A stretch of DNA of 64,000 nucleotides from Corythoichthys intestinalis. Its lineage: Eukaryota; Chordata; Actinopteri; Syngnathiformes; Syngnathidae. Position 1 is the first letter of the stretch. The number at the start of each line of letters is the position of its first letter. Where the stretch lies: assembly GCF_030265065.1 (NCBI RefSeq), contig NC_080407.1:53981666-54045665 (forward strand). Direction: 5' to 3'. The notes beneath the pieces were generated by a model. That model was not told the DNA's origin. It saw nothing but the letters and a program-made list of their open reading frames with translations, and made no database searches. Of this stretch, positions 19,662 to 31,700 are shown piece after piece. Position numbers and translations under genes: made by a program.

Positions 19662-20464
19662 CTGATTGGATCAAATCAAAATATTTTGCCAGTCAGGTGC
19701 TAACCAATCAACACCGGTTATAAATCAGAGGTCAATCTTTGGCGACAATTGTAAACATGAATGCTACAAACCCGTTTAGTCCCGATGTGGTGCGTAGAAC
19801 GGCACCGCAAAGTGCAGACGACTGGCCCAATTTAAAAAGCAGCATTCTTTTTCTGTCAATTAAACAGAATGAACATTGGAAAATGCGTAAGAGTGAAAAG
19901 AAAACATAAAAACAAACCTAGGCGACGACAGTTAGCATAAACATTTAGCCAAGCGTCAATCCCGGTTACGTCACGACCGCTAAGGTCGATTTTTCTTTTG
20001 TATTACTTCCTTTTTAGTACAAAATGGCGTTCAGGTGGATCGTTGAAAACATAATTATTCATGCGCTGTACCTGAATGAGACAAATACTCAGCGGAGTAG
20101 ATGCAGTCCGGTCACGGAGTGTCAAGGGGTCGTTTGTTTCCCTCCTCCCTTTAGCTTTTGACCGAGTTACACGGCATTATGGGAGCTGTAGTTTGAAATA
20201 GGGGTACGCCAAAATCCCAGGAGGACTACGTCCATTAGATGGCGGTGTTGCACTGGCTACATTGATTAGCAACATACCGAAGCTTTTTATCACCCCTTTT
20301 CTGTTTAATGCTGTTGTAGAAAACCTCCGTGATTGGTGAATGACTTTGTTTTGAACTGTTCTACACCCCTTCAGTTCCAGCTCACATGGTACATTCCACT
20401 TTACCTCCTCTTCTCCCAAGTTACATTGAATATGTGCCATGCGCCCGTTTGTTAATGTAGAAAT

Positions 20465-21098
20465 TAGGGCTGTCAAACGATTAAAATTTTTAATCGAGTT
20501 AATTACATCTTAAAAATGAATTAATCGTAATTAATCGCAATTCAAACCATCTATAAAATATGCCATATTCTTTTGTAAATTATTGTTGGAATGGAAAGAT
20601 AAGACATAAGATGGATATATACATTCAACATACGGTACATAAGGACTGTATTTGTTTATTATAACAATAAATCAACAAGATGGCTTTAACATTATTAACA
20701 TTCTGTTAAAGCGATCCATGGATAGAAAGACTTGTAGTTCTTAAAAGATAAATGTTAGTACAAGTTAAAGAAATTTTATATTAAAACCCCTCTTAATGTT
20801 TTCGTTTTAATAAAATTTGTAAAATTTTCAAAAAATAAACTAGTAGCCCGCCATTGTTGACGTCAATAATTACTTACACAATGCTCATGGGTGCTGAAGC
20901 CTATAAAATCAGTCGCACCCAAGCACCAGCAGAGGGCGGCAAAACTCCATAAAACACAATTAACAAGTGGGCATTTCACTCTACTGTCATTTAAATCTGT
21001 CTGAGCGGGACATGTGCGTTAATTGCGTCAAATATTTCAATGTGATTAATTTTAAAAATTCATTACCGCCCGTTAACGCGATAATTTTGACAGCCCTA
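20465..21098 (+). mobile_element. hAT-type MITE, TAGGGCTGTCAAA family, copy 2
   Basis: Begins TAGGGCTGTCAAACG and ends TTTTGACAGCCCTA; length 634 bp. The flanks carry a perfect 8-bp duplication GTAGAAAT (20,457-20,464 and 21,099-21,106). No coding capacity. Of the four copies, this and the 25.2-kb copy are the most similar in length and structure. Confidence 0.94.
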
Positions 21099-21099
21099 G

Positions 21100-22960
21100 T
21101 AGAAATGCAAACCAATGGCGCAGGTTTTGTATATTTCTTGCATAATCTTAAATTATTAGCTGTAGTATCTTAATTTAGCCGAAAGATGACAGCATTGTTT
21201 CATGTTTAATTGCCAGACTGATGTTGTGATTTGTAATTTATGCTGTGCTGACTTCAGTGTTAATTGTTTCTTCTGTTTTATTGACAGAAACCACACACAC
21301 ATAACCACAAAATATTCATCGACAACTCAGTTTGGAATCTACCTGTTCAATATTCACACAAACCGGTGCAGTACGCATGTACATAATTCAATACAGCCTG
21401 ATTACACCTTGATCACATGGGGGCAGTGGCGGTTTCAGGGGTGGGGCAACAGGGGTACTGGCCCCACCGCTAATTTGAATGGTCCCCGAAGGGCCCCTGT
21501 ACCCATTTTAGTACAAAGCATGGCAAGGTTGCTCCTCAAACTGTTAGGAGCGTGTTAGTGGTGTGTTCCCCACTTCCACAACATTGACGTCTTTTTACAT
21601 ATCTTAGAGTGGCTTCTGCTGGGGGGAAAAAAAAAAAAAAAAAAAAACATTTTATTTCCCTAATATCTAATGTGTGTGTGTTGGGGGAGTGGTCAAGTCA
21701 TCAGTCAATCAAATGTGCGTTTAAGAGTTGTTGTTAGTTAAAGATTTGGTCTTTTGAAGGCTCTCGCGGGGCCGGCCATGGGCAGGAGAAAGGATGTGTT
21801 TAGGATTATTGTCTGTTTGTGGATTGGACAGGAGGATTCGGGAGTTACTGATGTTGTGGATTTTGCCACCTCAGCGTTAAAGGGGCTCTTGGAGTCATGT
21901 CAGTCGTGTTGTCAGTTGGATATCGGGCATTCTCCGGTGCTCCTTGTGTTGGGACAGAGCGTCCCGCCATTTGTTCTGGACTGTCCGGGAGAGCTGATTG
22001 TGAGAGTTGGTGCGTCAATCTTGCGCATGACGCACACGTTGGGCTTCCGTGATAATAAGGTGTCGTGTATCTTTTATGCCCCATATTATGCTTGTTTTCC
22101 TTAAACTCTGTTAAAGTGCTATTTATTTTGTATCAGGTGTGTTAGAATAATACAAACAGTGAATACGAGAATCGATACTATTCCCTGGTTAATTATATTA
22201 AGTGTGTTAGAGAAATACAAACAGACGGTGCCTGCGAGAATCATTATGAATGTAAAACAGTCTAGATTCTTGGTTAAAAGCAAAAAACGGGGAGTTATCA
22301 TTCATTTTACGTAAATATTTCAATAAAAAGATACAGTATTGTGTAATCCAACATGGCTGCCGTCACAAAACAAAGAGCTATTTAAACTGAATATTTATCC
22401 ACCATCCACACAATCTTTTGTCAATTTTTCTTTTCCGTCCACATCTAGGGAGGTTAGCCACAGTGCCATGGGCAGAGGCGTCACGTTCCATTAGGCAAAC
22501 CAGGCAATTGCCTAGGGCCCCCAGCCAGCAGGGGCCCCCAGAGGGCCAACAGATTTAGCACACGCAGTTTTACTGCATTTCCGCAGCAACAAGTGTAGGG
22601 AGTGTTTCAATACCATGGAATCATTTGGCAGATTATCTAATGATTCTGTTATCAATCCCAATTAGCACTAGCCACGTCACGAAGATTGTATATGTTTAAG
22701 AAATTCCGATCGGCTATTATTACCACATGATTGTTAAAAGACTCAACAAGTACTCTCTAGAAAGTCCTTGCCAGCTTGTTTTGAGTTGATTTTCACAGCC
22801 CACCTCATTATTCATGTGACTACTTAAAGAAATGGTTGTTTTTCAAAAAAGTCTATTAATGGGTCTATCTTATTCCTCGTCAAATACTCTATAAGAAAAA
22901 TATAACATATATGCATCTAAAATTACCCTAAACAATTTTATTAGCAAATTTAATATTCAT
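21100..22960. other. Gene-free stretch with hAT-like end fragments
   Basis: No exon with splice support was found. CAGTGGCGG near 21,425 and GGGCAGAGGCGTC near 22,469 resemble the first bases of hAT-type elements, and both are followed by GGGCCCC-rich sequence typical of such ends; their partner ends were not located. A poly-A tract lies at about 21,627-21,647. A 116-codon plus frame at 21,754-22,104 has no recognisable similarity. Confidence 0.4.
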
Positions 22961-22990
22961 TTCGGTCGGGAGTCCACCAATCAGTGGTTT

Positions 22991-23515
22991 TTACGGAATA
23001 ATTTGGTGGGTCGTAGGGCCAATCTGACTACTGATTTCACACAAAGGTATATACCTCCGCATCCGATGGTGGTATTTTTGTGTTGCTACTCTTTCTTCTA
23101 TTGCTCCAAGTCCAACTGTCCCCCTTACTAGCACACACTCGAAGGTCCCCATGTTGCTTGTTGCCTGGGGCCCCCTGGGGCACTTATTGACGACACTGCG
23201 CACTGTAGATACCGGAACATTCAGGTCTTTAGAGTTGGACTTGTAGCCTTGGGATTGCCCATGCTTCCACACAATATTGCTTCTCAAGTCCTCAGACAGT
23301 TATTTGGTCTTCTTTCTTTTTTCCATGCTCAATGTGGTACATACAAGGACACAGGACAGAGTTTGAGTCCATTTTAATCCATTTTAACTGGCTGCAAGTG
23401 TGATTTAGTTATCGCCACCACCTGTTATAAGTCACAGTTGATGTTAATTACACAAATTGGAGAATCATCACATGATTTTTCAAAGGGTGCCAATACTTTT
23501 GTTTGCCCCGTTCTT
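22991..23515 (-). mobile_element. Tc1/mariner-like element remnant with transposase N-terminus
   Basis: On the minus strand a frame reads RSNIVWKHGQSQGYKSNSK then DLNVPVSTVRSVVNKCP, the helix-turn-helix DNA-binding part of Tc1-like transposases (resting on general knowledge of the family). The sequence between that and 23,515 ends GGGTGCCAATACTTTTG, a terminal sequence common in fish Tc1/mariner elements. The catalytic part of the transposase is not seen, so the copy is inactive. Confidence 0.65.
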
Positions 23516-23519
23516 TTCA

Positions 23520-24550
23520 GAGGATAAAAAATACAGTTGTCACTGAGTTACAGTACTGTTATGTCGTCTACATGTGTTGCTAAACTGTCTCTGCCCATGC
23601 TAATCATTACCTACTGTATGTTCGCATTGGCAACCTGAAGACTAAGCCCTGTTGAATACATAACATGTCGTTTGTTTTGGTTTAGTTTGACAGTACTGTA
23701 AAGCTAAACTGAGAGTGGCAATGGGCAGCTTGAACCCTTGGAAAAAATGAGTATTTACTGAATTGGCGCCAGTTTATGCTCATAAGTCAAACCTGGGCTG
23801 GCATCTTGAGAAACTCATACATCGGGTCATTGGTATTTTTACAAATTGAGATACTTAAGATGCTGTTGCTGCGTTTTCTAAACACTTTTAAATGATTTTT
23901 TTGGGGTAAAATTTGACGGTAAAAGTGGCACCTGTGACCTGCGCCAACGTTCACATGAAAACTCCCTCGTGCCAAGTCACGCCATCGGTTACATAACATG
24001 TAAGAACAGGCCACTCGTGGTCTCCGTGAGGTGGCGATCGACACGCTAAACCTCAGAAACGCGTGTCAAATGTGTCATGTGAACCTGAATTTGCCCGAAC
24101 ACAAACGCACATTTCTCTTTCCCACCACGCTGGTCGCTTCTGTTTGTTTTTGGACTTATGAACTTTGGCAACGAGTCAAAAACAAATAGAAAGGGCATTT
24201 AGAAAAAGAAGAAGAAGAAAAAAATGACGTTTAGTCTTGGTTTGTGCTAGGTTTGTCCTCGTTTGTGCGGGAAAAAGTTAATTTAGCTGCCTCAGATGGC
24301 GGCCTGCCAAAATGTTATGTAGATGTGAAATGTCTGAAGTCTGTCATAAAAATCCTCGATGACACTGACAGTATGCTTGCGTAAGACTCATTTAGCGCTT
24401 CCTGTCGTGCGCTTTTATGGCTGATCTTGTCTTTGATCCAGACTCAGCGTCCACAGGTCGGCATGTCCCGATGCGCCGTATCATCACTTGCCCTGTTTTT
24501 CACCTTGTTTTGAAGCAACTTGCTTAAAAACAACCACGGACTTAAAGATT
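23520..24550. other. No gene recognised
   Basis: Moderately AT-rich sequence without splice-supported exons. An 85-codon minus frame at 23,787-24,044 has no recognised similarity. This is one of the few kilobases here without an obvious repeat, so an acadvl first exon or regulatory DNA could be hidden in it; none could be shown. Confidence 0.3.
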
Positions 24551-24952
24551 TGTAGGTCACAATTGTTCTCTTTTACTAAAATATGTTATTAGAAACACAT
24601 AGAATGAAAATCTATAATTGTTCGTACATGTTTTGACCTATGGAGGGCGCCGTGTTTTACATGCGCAATGCATACTGGGGTGATGACGCGGTTGGGTTGA
24701 ACAGGGAGAATAGCTGTGCTAGCTAGCAAGCGACGCTAGTATGACGAATGACATGATTTTGTCAAATTCTGCCGCTGGTCAGATTGTTTTGTTACAGAGC
24801 TGTGGGATGAGTTTCCAATGTCGTACCGGTATCCAACTCCAGCTAATCAGCAGTGTCTTTAAACCAATCCTAGGCGGCTTGCCAAGATATTAACTTGCTG
24901 CTATTTAATAGTTTGTATTCTCGATCCCTCCGTTGCTAGTTGCATCCTTGCT

Positions 24953-26608
24953 AGGGGTGGGCGATATGGCCTTAAGTACGTATCACGGTAAATTGAGCAG
25001 ATTTACTTCGATAATGACGATAAATTCGCCCAAGCGGACTGTTATATAATTTGAAAATCTGAATCAGTGCATAAAATACAAATGATCCGTCTCCCGTTTA
25101 TTTATTTACCAGCTGCCAATTTAACAATTGTACATGCAGTCTAAACATTAAGTATATTAAACATTTCTTGTAAACAATAACAATTCAAATATGAACATTT
25201 ATAACAGCTTGTATGACTTGAACAATGTACAACTAGGGGTGTCAAACGATTAAAATTTTTTAATCGAGTTAATTACAGCTTAAAAATTAATTAATCGTAA
25301 TTAATCGCAATTCAAACCATCTATAAAATATGCCATATTTTTCCGTAAATTATTGTTGGAATAAAAAGACACAAGATGGATATATACATTCAACATACGG
25401 TACATAAGTACTGTATTTGTTTATTATAACAACAAATCAACAAGATGGCATTAACATTATTAACATTCTGTTAGCGCGATCAATGGATAGAAAGACTTGT
25501 ACGTAGTTCTTAAAAGATAAATGTTAGTACAAGTTATAGAAATTTTATATTAAAATCCCTCTTAATGTTTTCGTTTTAATAAAATTTGTAAAATTTTCAA
25601 TCAAAAAATAAACTGGTAGCCCGCCATTGTTGATGCCAATAATTACTTACACAATGCTCATGGGTGCTGAAGCCCATAAAATCAGTCGCACCCAAGTGCC
25701 AGCAGAGGGCGACAAAACTCCGAAAAACACAACAAGTACACATTTCACTGTGCAGTCATTTTAATGTTTGAGCAGGGCATGTGCGTTAATTGCGTCAAAT
25801 ATTTTAACATGATTAATTAAAAAAATAATTATCCCCCGTTAACGCGATAATTTTGACAGCCCTATGTACAACATTATAAAAATCAATACGACGACCGCGC
25901 AAACATGTCATTGTAACACAAATGACTTACAGCTTGAAAAGTACACTTCAGACAACTTATTGTTAATGGCTGCTGTGACGTAATTACTCAACACAAGTGT
26001 TTACTTCAAGGTTTCGGGTTGTTTTTTTCCCAGAATATTAAAGCTATATTGCTCTTTTGCCAATGAAACATTTAAGATGTTATGACGGCAGTAATGACAC
26101 AAATAATGGAAGCACATACAGAAAAATAGCTGTGGCCATTAAACGGTCATATTATAGGCTTCACTGTTGGATTATACTTTATGCTCATTGCTTTACCATC
26201 ATAAAAGCTATCAGCTAGCGTTAGCCTGTGCTCTGGCTACCAGTAGAAAGCACTGAAAGCACCCTATCCTGAAATCGTGAGAACCAAGGAGGACAGCGGG
26301 TGAAAGGCCACCAAGAGTCTACTTAATGTCAGGTGAAAGTTTGGCAAAGCTCCCTTAAGCCCGACTCCATCACGTTTGCTTGTAGCGTTAGCCTATCGGG
26401 CTTCTATTTGTTTGAGTTTCTGATAACCACATGACTTTATACATAAGCACACTGACTGCTTTCTGAAACAACACAGAGTCAAAGCAGGATGAAAACACTA
26501 TATTTTCTTGTTTTATGAATCGCCAAATTTACCAACATGGTCAAAATTACGTCGGTCATCATGAAAAATCTCGGTAACGGTAAATTTTCGGTATACCGCC
26601 CGTCTCTA
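24953..26608 (+). mobile_element. DNA transposon inserted in a dispersed repeat (ends GGGGTGGGCGATAT…)
   Basis: At 24,953 the 17.6-kb-type repeat is broken by AGGGGTGGGCGATATGGCC; it resumes at about 26,610, right after CGGTATACCGCCCGTCTC, an imperfect inverted match to the left end. The insert carries the hAT MITE at 25,234-25,864 and sequence shared with 2,690-3,310. No intact transposase frame is visible. Confidence 0.6.
25234..25864 (+). mobile_element. hAT-type MITE, TAGGGCTGTCAAA family, copy 3
   Basis: Begins TAGGGGTGTCAAACG and ends TTTGACAGCCCTA; 631 bp. A perfect 8-bp target duplication TGTACAAC flanks it (25,226-25,233 and 25,865-25,872). It is nested inside the element at 24,953-26,608. 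Confidence 0.94.
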
Positions 26609-26727
26609 ATCTTTGCTATGGTTTTTTCATTCGTCTGCCTCTCACCGCGTTTTTTTAATTTTTTTTTTATTGATCCCAACCTACTGTCACAGACCCTTTT
26701 TTCGTCACCCTTTTTGCAATCGGAGTT

Positions 26728-27147
26728 TGGAGTGGCCAAGTCAAAGTCTAGACTTGAACCCCATTGAGATGCTTTAGCATGACCTAAAGACAGCCATTCA
26801 TGCCAGACATCCCAGGAATCTGACTGAACAACAGAAGTTTTGTAGAGAAGAATGGGCCAAGATTAGTCCTGAAAGATGTACCGGACTGATCTGCAGCTAC
26901 AGGAAGCGTCTGGTTGAAGCTATTGCTGCCAAAGGAGGAGCCACAAAATATTAAATGTGATGGTTCACTTACTTATTCCCCCCCCTTCTGTCACTGTTTC
27001 CATACTATCCTCATGAAAATATGAAAACCTATAAATGTTTGGATGATTTTAGTTAAAGCAGACACTGTTTTTTCATCTGTGTGATTTTGACAAAAATCAG
27101 ATCACATTTGATGGTGATTTTATACAAAAATGTGAGAAATTCCAGGA
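26728..27147 (+). mobile_element. Tc1-like transposon fragment A (3' part)
   Basis: Starts at GAGTGGCCAAGTCAAAGTCT, the DNA for the [10 protein letters not shown] motif of Tc1 transposases. It continues through the degraded C-terminus and the 3' terminal region (TGATTTTGACAAAAATCAGA, ATGTGAGAAATTCC). Only the last third of the gene is present, with several stops. It is inserted in, or joined to, the second copy of the 17.6-kb repeat. Confidence 0.8.
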
Positions 27148-27175
27148 ATAGACGTCCAATCCATTTGATTGAGGG

Positions 27176-27825
27176 CCGTTTTGCTGCCTCAGGGCCTGGA
27201 CAACTTGCAATCATTAATGGAAGAATGAATTCAAAAGTTTATCAGGATGTTTTGAAGGAAAACTTGAGGCTGGCTGTCAGACAGTTTAAGCTAAAAAGAG
27301 GATGGATGCTGCAACACGACAATGAGCCAAAACACAGAAGTAAATCAACTTCAGAATGGTTTCAAAAGAACAAAATACACGTGGCCAAGTCAAAATCCAG
27401 ACTTGAACCCCATTGAGATCCTGTGGCATGACCTAAAGACAGCAATTCGTGCCAGATATCCCAGGAATCTGACTGGACTACATCAGTTTTGTAGAGAAGA
27501 TTCATCCTGATCAATGTGCCAGACTGATCTGCAGCGACAGGAAGCATCTGGTTGAAGTTACTGCTGCCAAAAAGGGGGACACACAAAATACTAAATCTGA
27601 TGGTTCGCTTACTTACCCCCCCGCCCCCCCACTCTTCTGTCATTCTTTGCATGCTATCCTCACTAAAATATGAAAACCTATAAATATTTGAGTGGTTTTA
27701 GTTAAAGCAGACACTTTTTCATCTGTGTGATTTTGACAAAGATCACATTTGATGGTGATTTCATGCAGAAATGTGAGAAATTCCAAAAAGTTCAGATACT
27801 TTTTCCTACTACTGTATCTTATAAG
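27176..27825 (+). mobile_element. Tc1-like transposon fragment B (3' half)
   Basis: Begins in the middle of the transposase (CTCAGGGCCTGGACAACTTG). The frame at 27,081-27,416 includes [20 protein letters not shown] and then [20 protein letters not shown], with the second catalytic Asp; NPIEI comes from a shifted frame. It ends with the terminal repeat TTCCAAAAAGTTCAGATACT and AGTA. Between fragments A and B, 27,148-27,175 holds ATAGACGTCCAATCCATTTG, foreign to Tc1. Confidence 0.8.
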
Positions 27826-27829
27826 AACC

Positions 27830-28600
27830 ACAAGTCTTTCTATCCGTGGATCCCTCTAAGACTATCAAACAAGCGCCATACGATTAGAAGCGGCGTGACT
27901 GACGCCAAATCTGCCAAGGGGACAATTGGATGCAGCGTGGAACCAATTGGATGTGGCTGGGAAGTGAACAGAGGCGGTTGGGGGCCCGGTCAGGAGATCT
28001 GTTCATCTCGTGAGGGCTCCTACGTCAAACGTCCATTGGCTTGGCGGCACGGAACGTAAAACATTCCTGTCATTAGTTCACATGTTTGTTTGGGGGGGGG
28101 GGGGGTTTGACTTTTTCAGCTCCTTATCTGAGGCCACTGTGTCCCTTTTGCCAAACTGTTTTGAAACCTTGAATGAGTAATAACACAGTAGTGTACGTCC
28201 AAAAGTTATTGTCTTATAACTATAAAGCATGTTTCCTGACATGTCAGGTGTTCTGGTGATAAGGTGTACAGCAATATTCCAGGTGGACTTTGTGGATCCA
28301 TAAATGATTTTATTTGTCTTTTATGACTTATTTGACATTTTATGACTCATTGTGTTTTAAGCCAACCAAAAACACAGTCACTGTCAACAGGGTGAAAAGT
28401 ACACAATGACGTAATGCGTCTGTGCGATCGTTGGCGTGTGAATGAACTTCATGTCTTTGCGTCAAAACAAACGATCCAGATTTGCTTCACTGTCACCAAA
28501 CACAAAACAAATCCGCATGTCGCTAAGTATCTTTTGTCCGTCAAACAAGATTGGAGCGCTCGTTATGTTTGTACGGGTTCGGCTCAATGAGGCTTTTCAC
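27830..28600. other. Upstream flank of pnp, no other gene recognised
   Basis: Mixed-composition DNA before the pnp promoter. A G-run lies at about 28,092-28,106. Plus-strand frames at 27,727-28,059 and 28,442-28,744 lack family similarity; the second overlaps the pnp first exon in another frame. Confidence 0.4.
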
Positions 28601-28630
28601 GCATGCGTCATTCGGCGGAGGGCTGCAGCA

Positions 28631-28636
28631 TATAAA
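28631..28636 (+). promoter_or_regulatory. pnp: TATA box of pnp
   Basis: TATAAA lies 77 bp before the pnp start codon, in a GC-richer stretch. Transcription would begin near 28,660, giving a 5' UTR of about 50 bases. This matches the short first coding exon that follows. Confidence 0.6.
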
Positions 28637-28712
28637 CCGCACGAGTTGCGCCGGACAGCTAGAAAGAGAGAGACACAACCTGACTCATCGACCGATCTTT
28701 TCTGTGCTTGTC

Positions 28713-31700
28713 ATGTTTCCTCAAGCCAACCAAAGGTGAGTTGACTCGCTCGCAACACGTTTTCTCGACAATTCCAATCTAAGACATCAGTAGTACTACA
28801 TCCCGATGCGATGAAGTAGGATGAAATGCAGATCGCAACCATAGGCGGAGTTTGACTTTTGGGGCAGGGGGGCACAACATGTTGATGACCCCGAAACGCA
28901 GTGTCAGCAATAAAATTAACTTATAAGAATATTTATTATAATAATAAGTTGATAATGAGCGTTTTTCCCCCATCATTCTTGAGGTGAATTCTAAATCAGG
29001 CTGCTTAGGACAGCTAAACTTTTCGCCAACATCGTCATCCATTGAATATGGTACGCCCGCAGGTGTCGTGCCAATGTAGTTACCCCAGTCAAAAATTGTA
29101 TCCTCTGGGTGGAGCCAGAGGTAGATTTGTGTCCTGATTATTCAATCCAAAAAAAAGTTGCTTCAATCAAAATACATATTTTCAACCCAAAAAATGTAGC
29201 TTGAATTAAAAAGAAAAATGAATTTGAATGCAAAAATAAATTTGGAACTCAAAAACTATTAAAAAAAAAAAAAAAATGCACGTAAAAGCTATTTTTCTTT
29301 AATTAAAAAAAAAAAAAAAATCAAAGTTTTTTTTTTTTTTGATTGACTGAAGTAATGATTTATTTTTGGGCCACATTTTGGCTGGGACATTTTTGCATTT
29401 ATTATTCAATCAAAATACATATTTTCAACCCAAAAACGTAGCTTCAATTAAATAAACATGTGTTTGAATGCAAAAATAAATTTGAAACCCAAAAACTAAA
29501 AAAAACAACAACAAAAAAAACACGTAAAAGCTATTTTTCTTTAATTAAAAAAAATCAAAGTTTTTTTTTTTGATTGACTGAAGTAATTATTTATTTTTGG
29601 GCCATATTTTGGCTAGGACATTTTTGCCTTTCATATTCTATCAAAAAATACGTTGCTTCAAAAAAATATAGATTTTGAAAAAGAAAATCACTTTAATCAA
29701 AAAAAGAAAAATTTCAATCACAGAAAAAGTTTTTGAATGCGATAAAATATTTGAGATTGAAAAATTTGCATTTGAACACAGAATTTTTCATTGAAAAAGT
29801 TTTCTTTGATTGAAGCAATCCTTTTTGTGTTTGGGCCATATCATGATTAGGACACTTGTGTCTAAAACATTCAATCCCCAAAAAAGTTGTTTCAATCACA
29901 AAAAATATTTTCGATCGAAGAAAAAAATGTGTCATTGCGTGTATTTGACTTTTCTATACACGTATTTAAAAGTTGAAAAGCAATAAAACTGCACCTGTTT
30001 TTCAACTGATAGTGAAGTCTATGATTAAAAATTTATTTTTTTTTCATTTTTTTGGTCTGTTCAATGTATTTATTCAGATTTAAAAGCAATGAAAAGAGAT
30101 ACAACATTTAAGACCTCTATCTCCACCCCCAAACTATGATTAAAACAAACAAAAAAAACGTATGTTTATTTTAATAAATGTTTTTTAAGCACTGGAAATG
30201 TAATAATTATGAGATACATTTAAAAGAAAACAATGATTTGTACATGTACTATACATGCATGTATCTGTTCTGTTCTGTAAATGTTCTTAATAAGCACAGG
30301 GATAATAAATGCAGTTCTGTTGCCACAGCTACACTTACGAGGACTGCAAGGCCACTGCCGACTGGCTCCTGGCGCAGACCGACGTGCGGCCCACCGTCGG
30401 CATCGTTTGCGGTTCGGGCCTGGGCGGGCTGGCGGCCATGCTGAAAGACCAGGTAGCCTTCAACTACAAGGACATTCCAAATTTCCCGCAGAGCACAGGT
30501 GAGCGAAGCCGCTTCTCACGTCGTGCAAAAGTATCGGTCTGAAATTTTGTTCCGCCATGCAGTGCACGGTCACGCCGGTAGGCTGGTTTTCGGGACCTTA
30601 AAGGGGAGATCGTGCGTGTGCATGCAGGGTCGCTTCCACTTGTATGAGGGCTACCCCATCCAGAAGGTTGGTCAACGCCTAAAAGGTTCCAACATATGCC
30701 GACGTCGAACAGCCGGATTCTTAAGCTCTGTTCTTTTTAGATCACACTCCCCATGCGCATTTTCAAGCTGCTCGGCGTCGACACGGTGATGCTGACCAAC
30801 GCGGCGGGTGGTCTCAATCAGGACTTCAAGGTGGGAGACATCATGATCATGAAAGACCACCTTAATATGCCGGGCTTCGCCGGAAACAACCCTCTCGCCG
30901 GACTCAACGACGACAGGTAAGGACAGGGGCGCTGGAAGTCACTCACAGCAGAGTATGGGGGGCCGTTAGGGACATAATTCAGGATTACCTTTCACACACA
31001 CACACACTACTGAAACCTTTTCTGCGCACGCATATATGTGAAATGCTCACACGTAATTTACACACCTTTCACACACACTAGTCAAACGTTCTCACTCACA
31101 ATACTGAAACATTTTTTGGCCACGCATACATGTGAGACGCTCCCACGCATACATGTGAAATGCTCACACGTAATTTACACACTTTTGACACACACTAGTC
31201 AAACGTTCTCACACACTACTGAAACGTTTTCTGCGCACACATACATGTGAAATCCTCGCACGCAAACAAGTGAAATTTTTTGTGAGATGCTCGCATGTAT
31301 ACATTAGACACTTGCATGCACACGAGACGCTTGCATGTATACATGTGAGACACTCGCACGCATACATGTGAAATCCTCACACGTAATTTACACACCTTTC
31401 ACACACACTAGTCAAACGTTCTCACACACAATACTGACACATTTTTTAGCCACGAATACATGTGAGACGCTCGCACACATACATGAGAAATGCTTGCACG
31501 TAATTTACACACTTTTGACACACACTAGTCAAACGTTCTCACACACTACTGAAACGTTTTCTGCGCATGCATACATGTGAAATCCTCGCACGCAAACAAG
31601 TGAATTTTTCTGTGAGATGCTCGCATGTATACATTAGACACTTGCATGCACACGAGACGCTTGCATGTATACATGTGAGACACTCGCACGCATACATGTG

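Noticed and set aside
19930-19960. Short ATG frame on the minus strand as acadvl exon 1
   Set aside because: The frame from both ATGs reaches a stop at the would-be donor and has the wrong phase for the exon at 19,661.
21754-22104. 116-codon plus-strand ORF
   Set aside because: No recognised similarity, no splice signals, and a comparable frame on the opposite strand.
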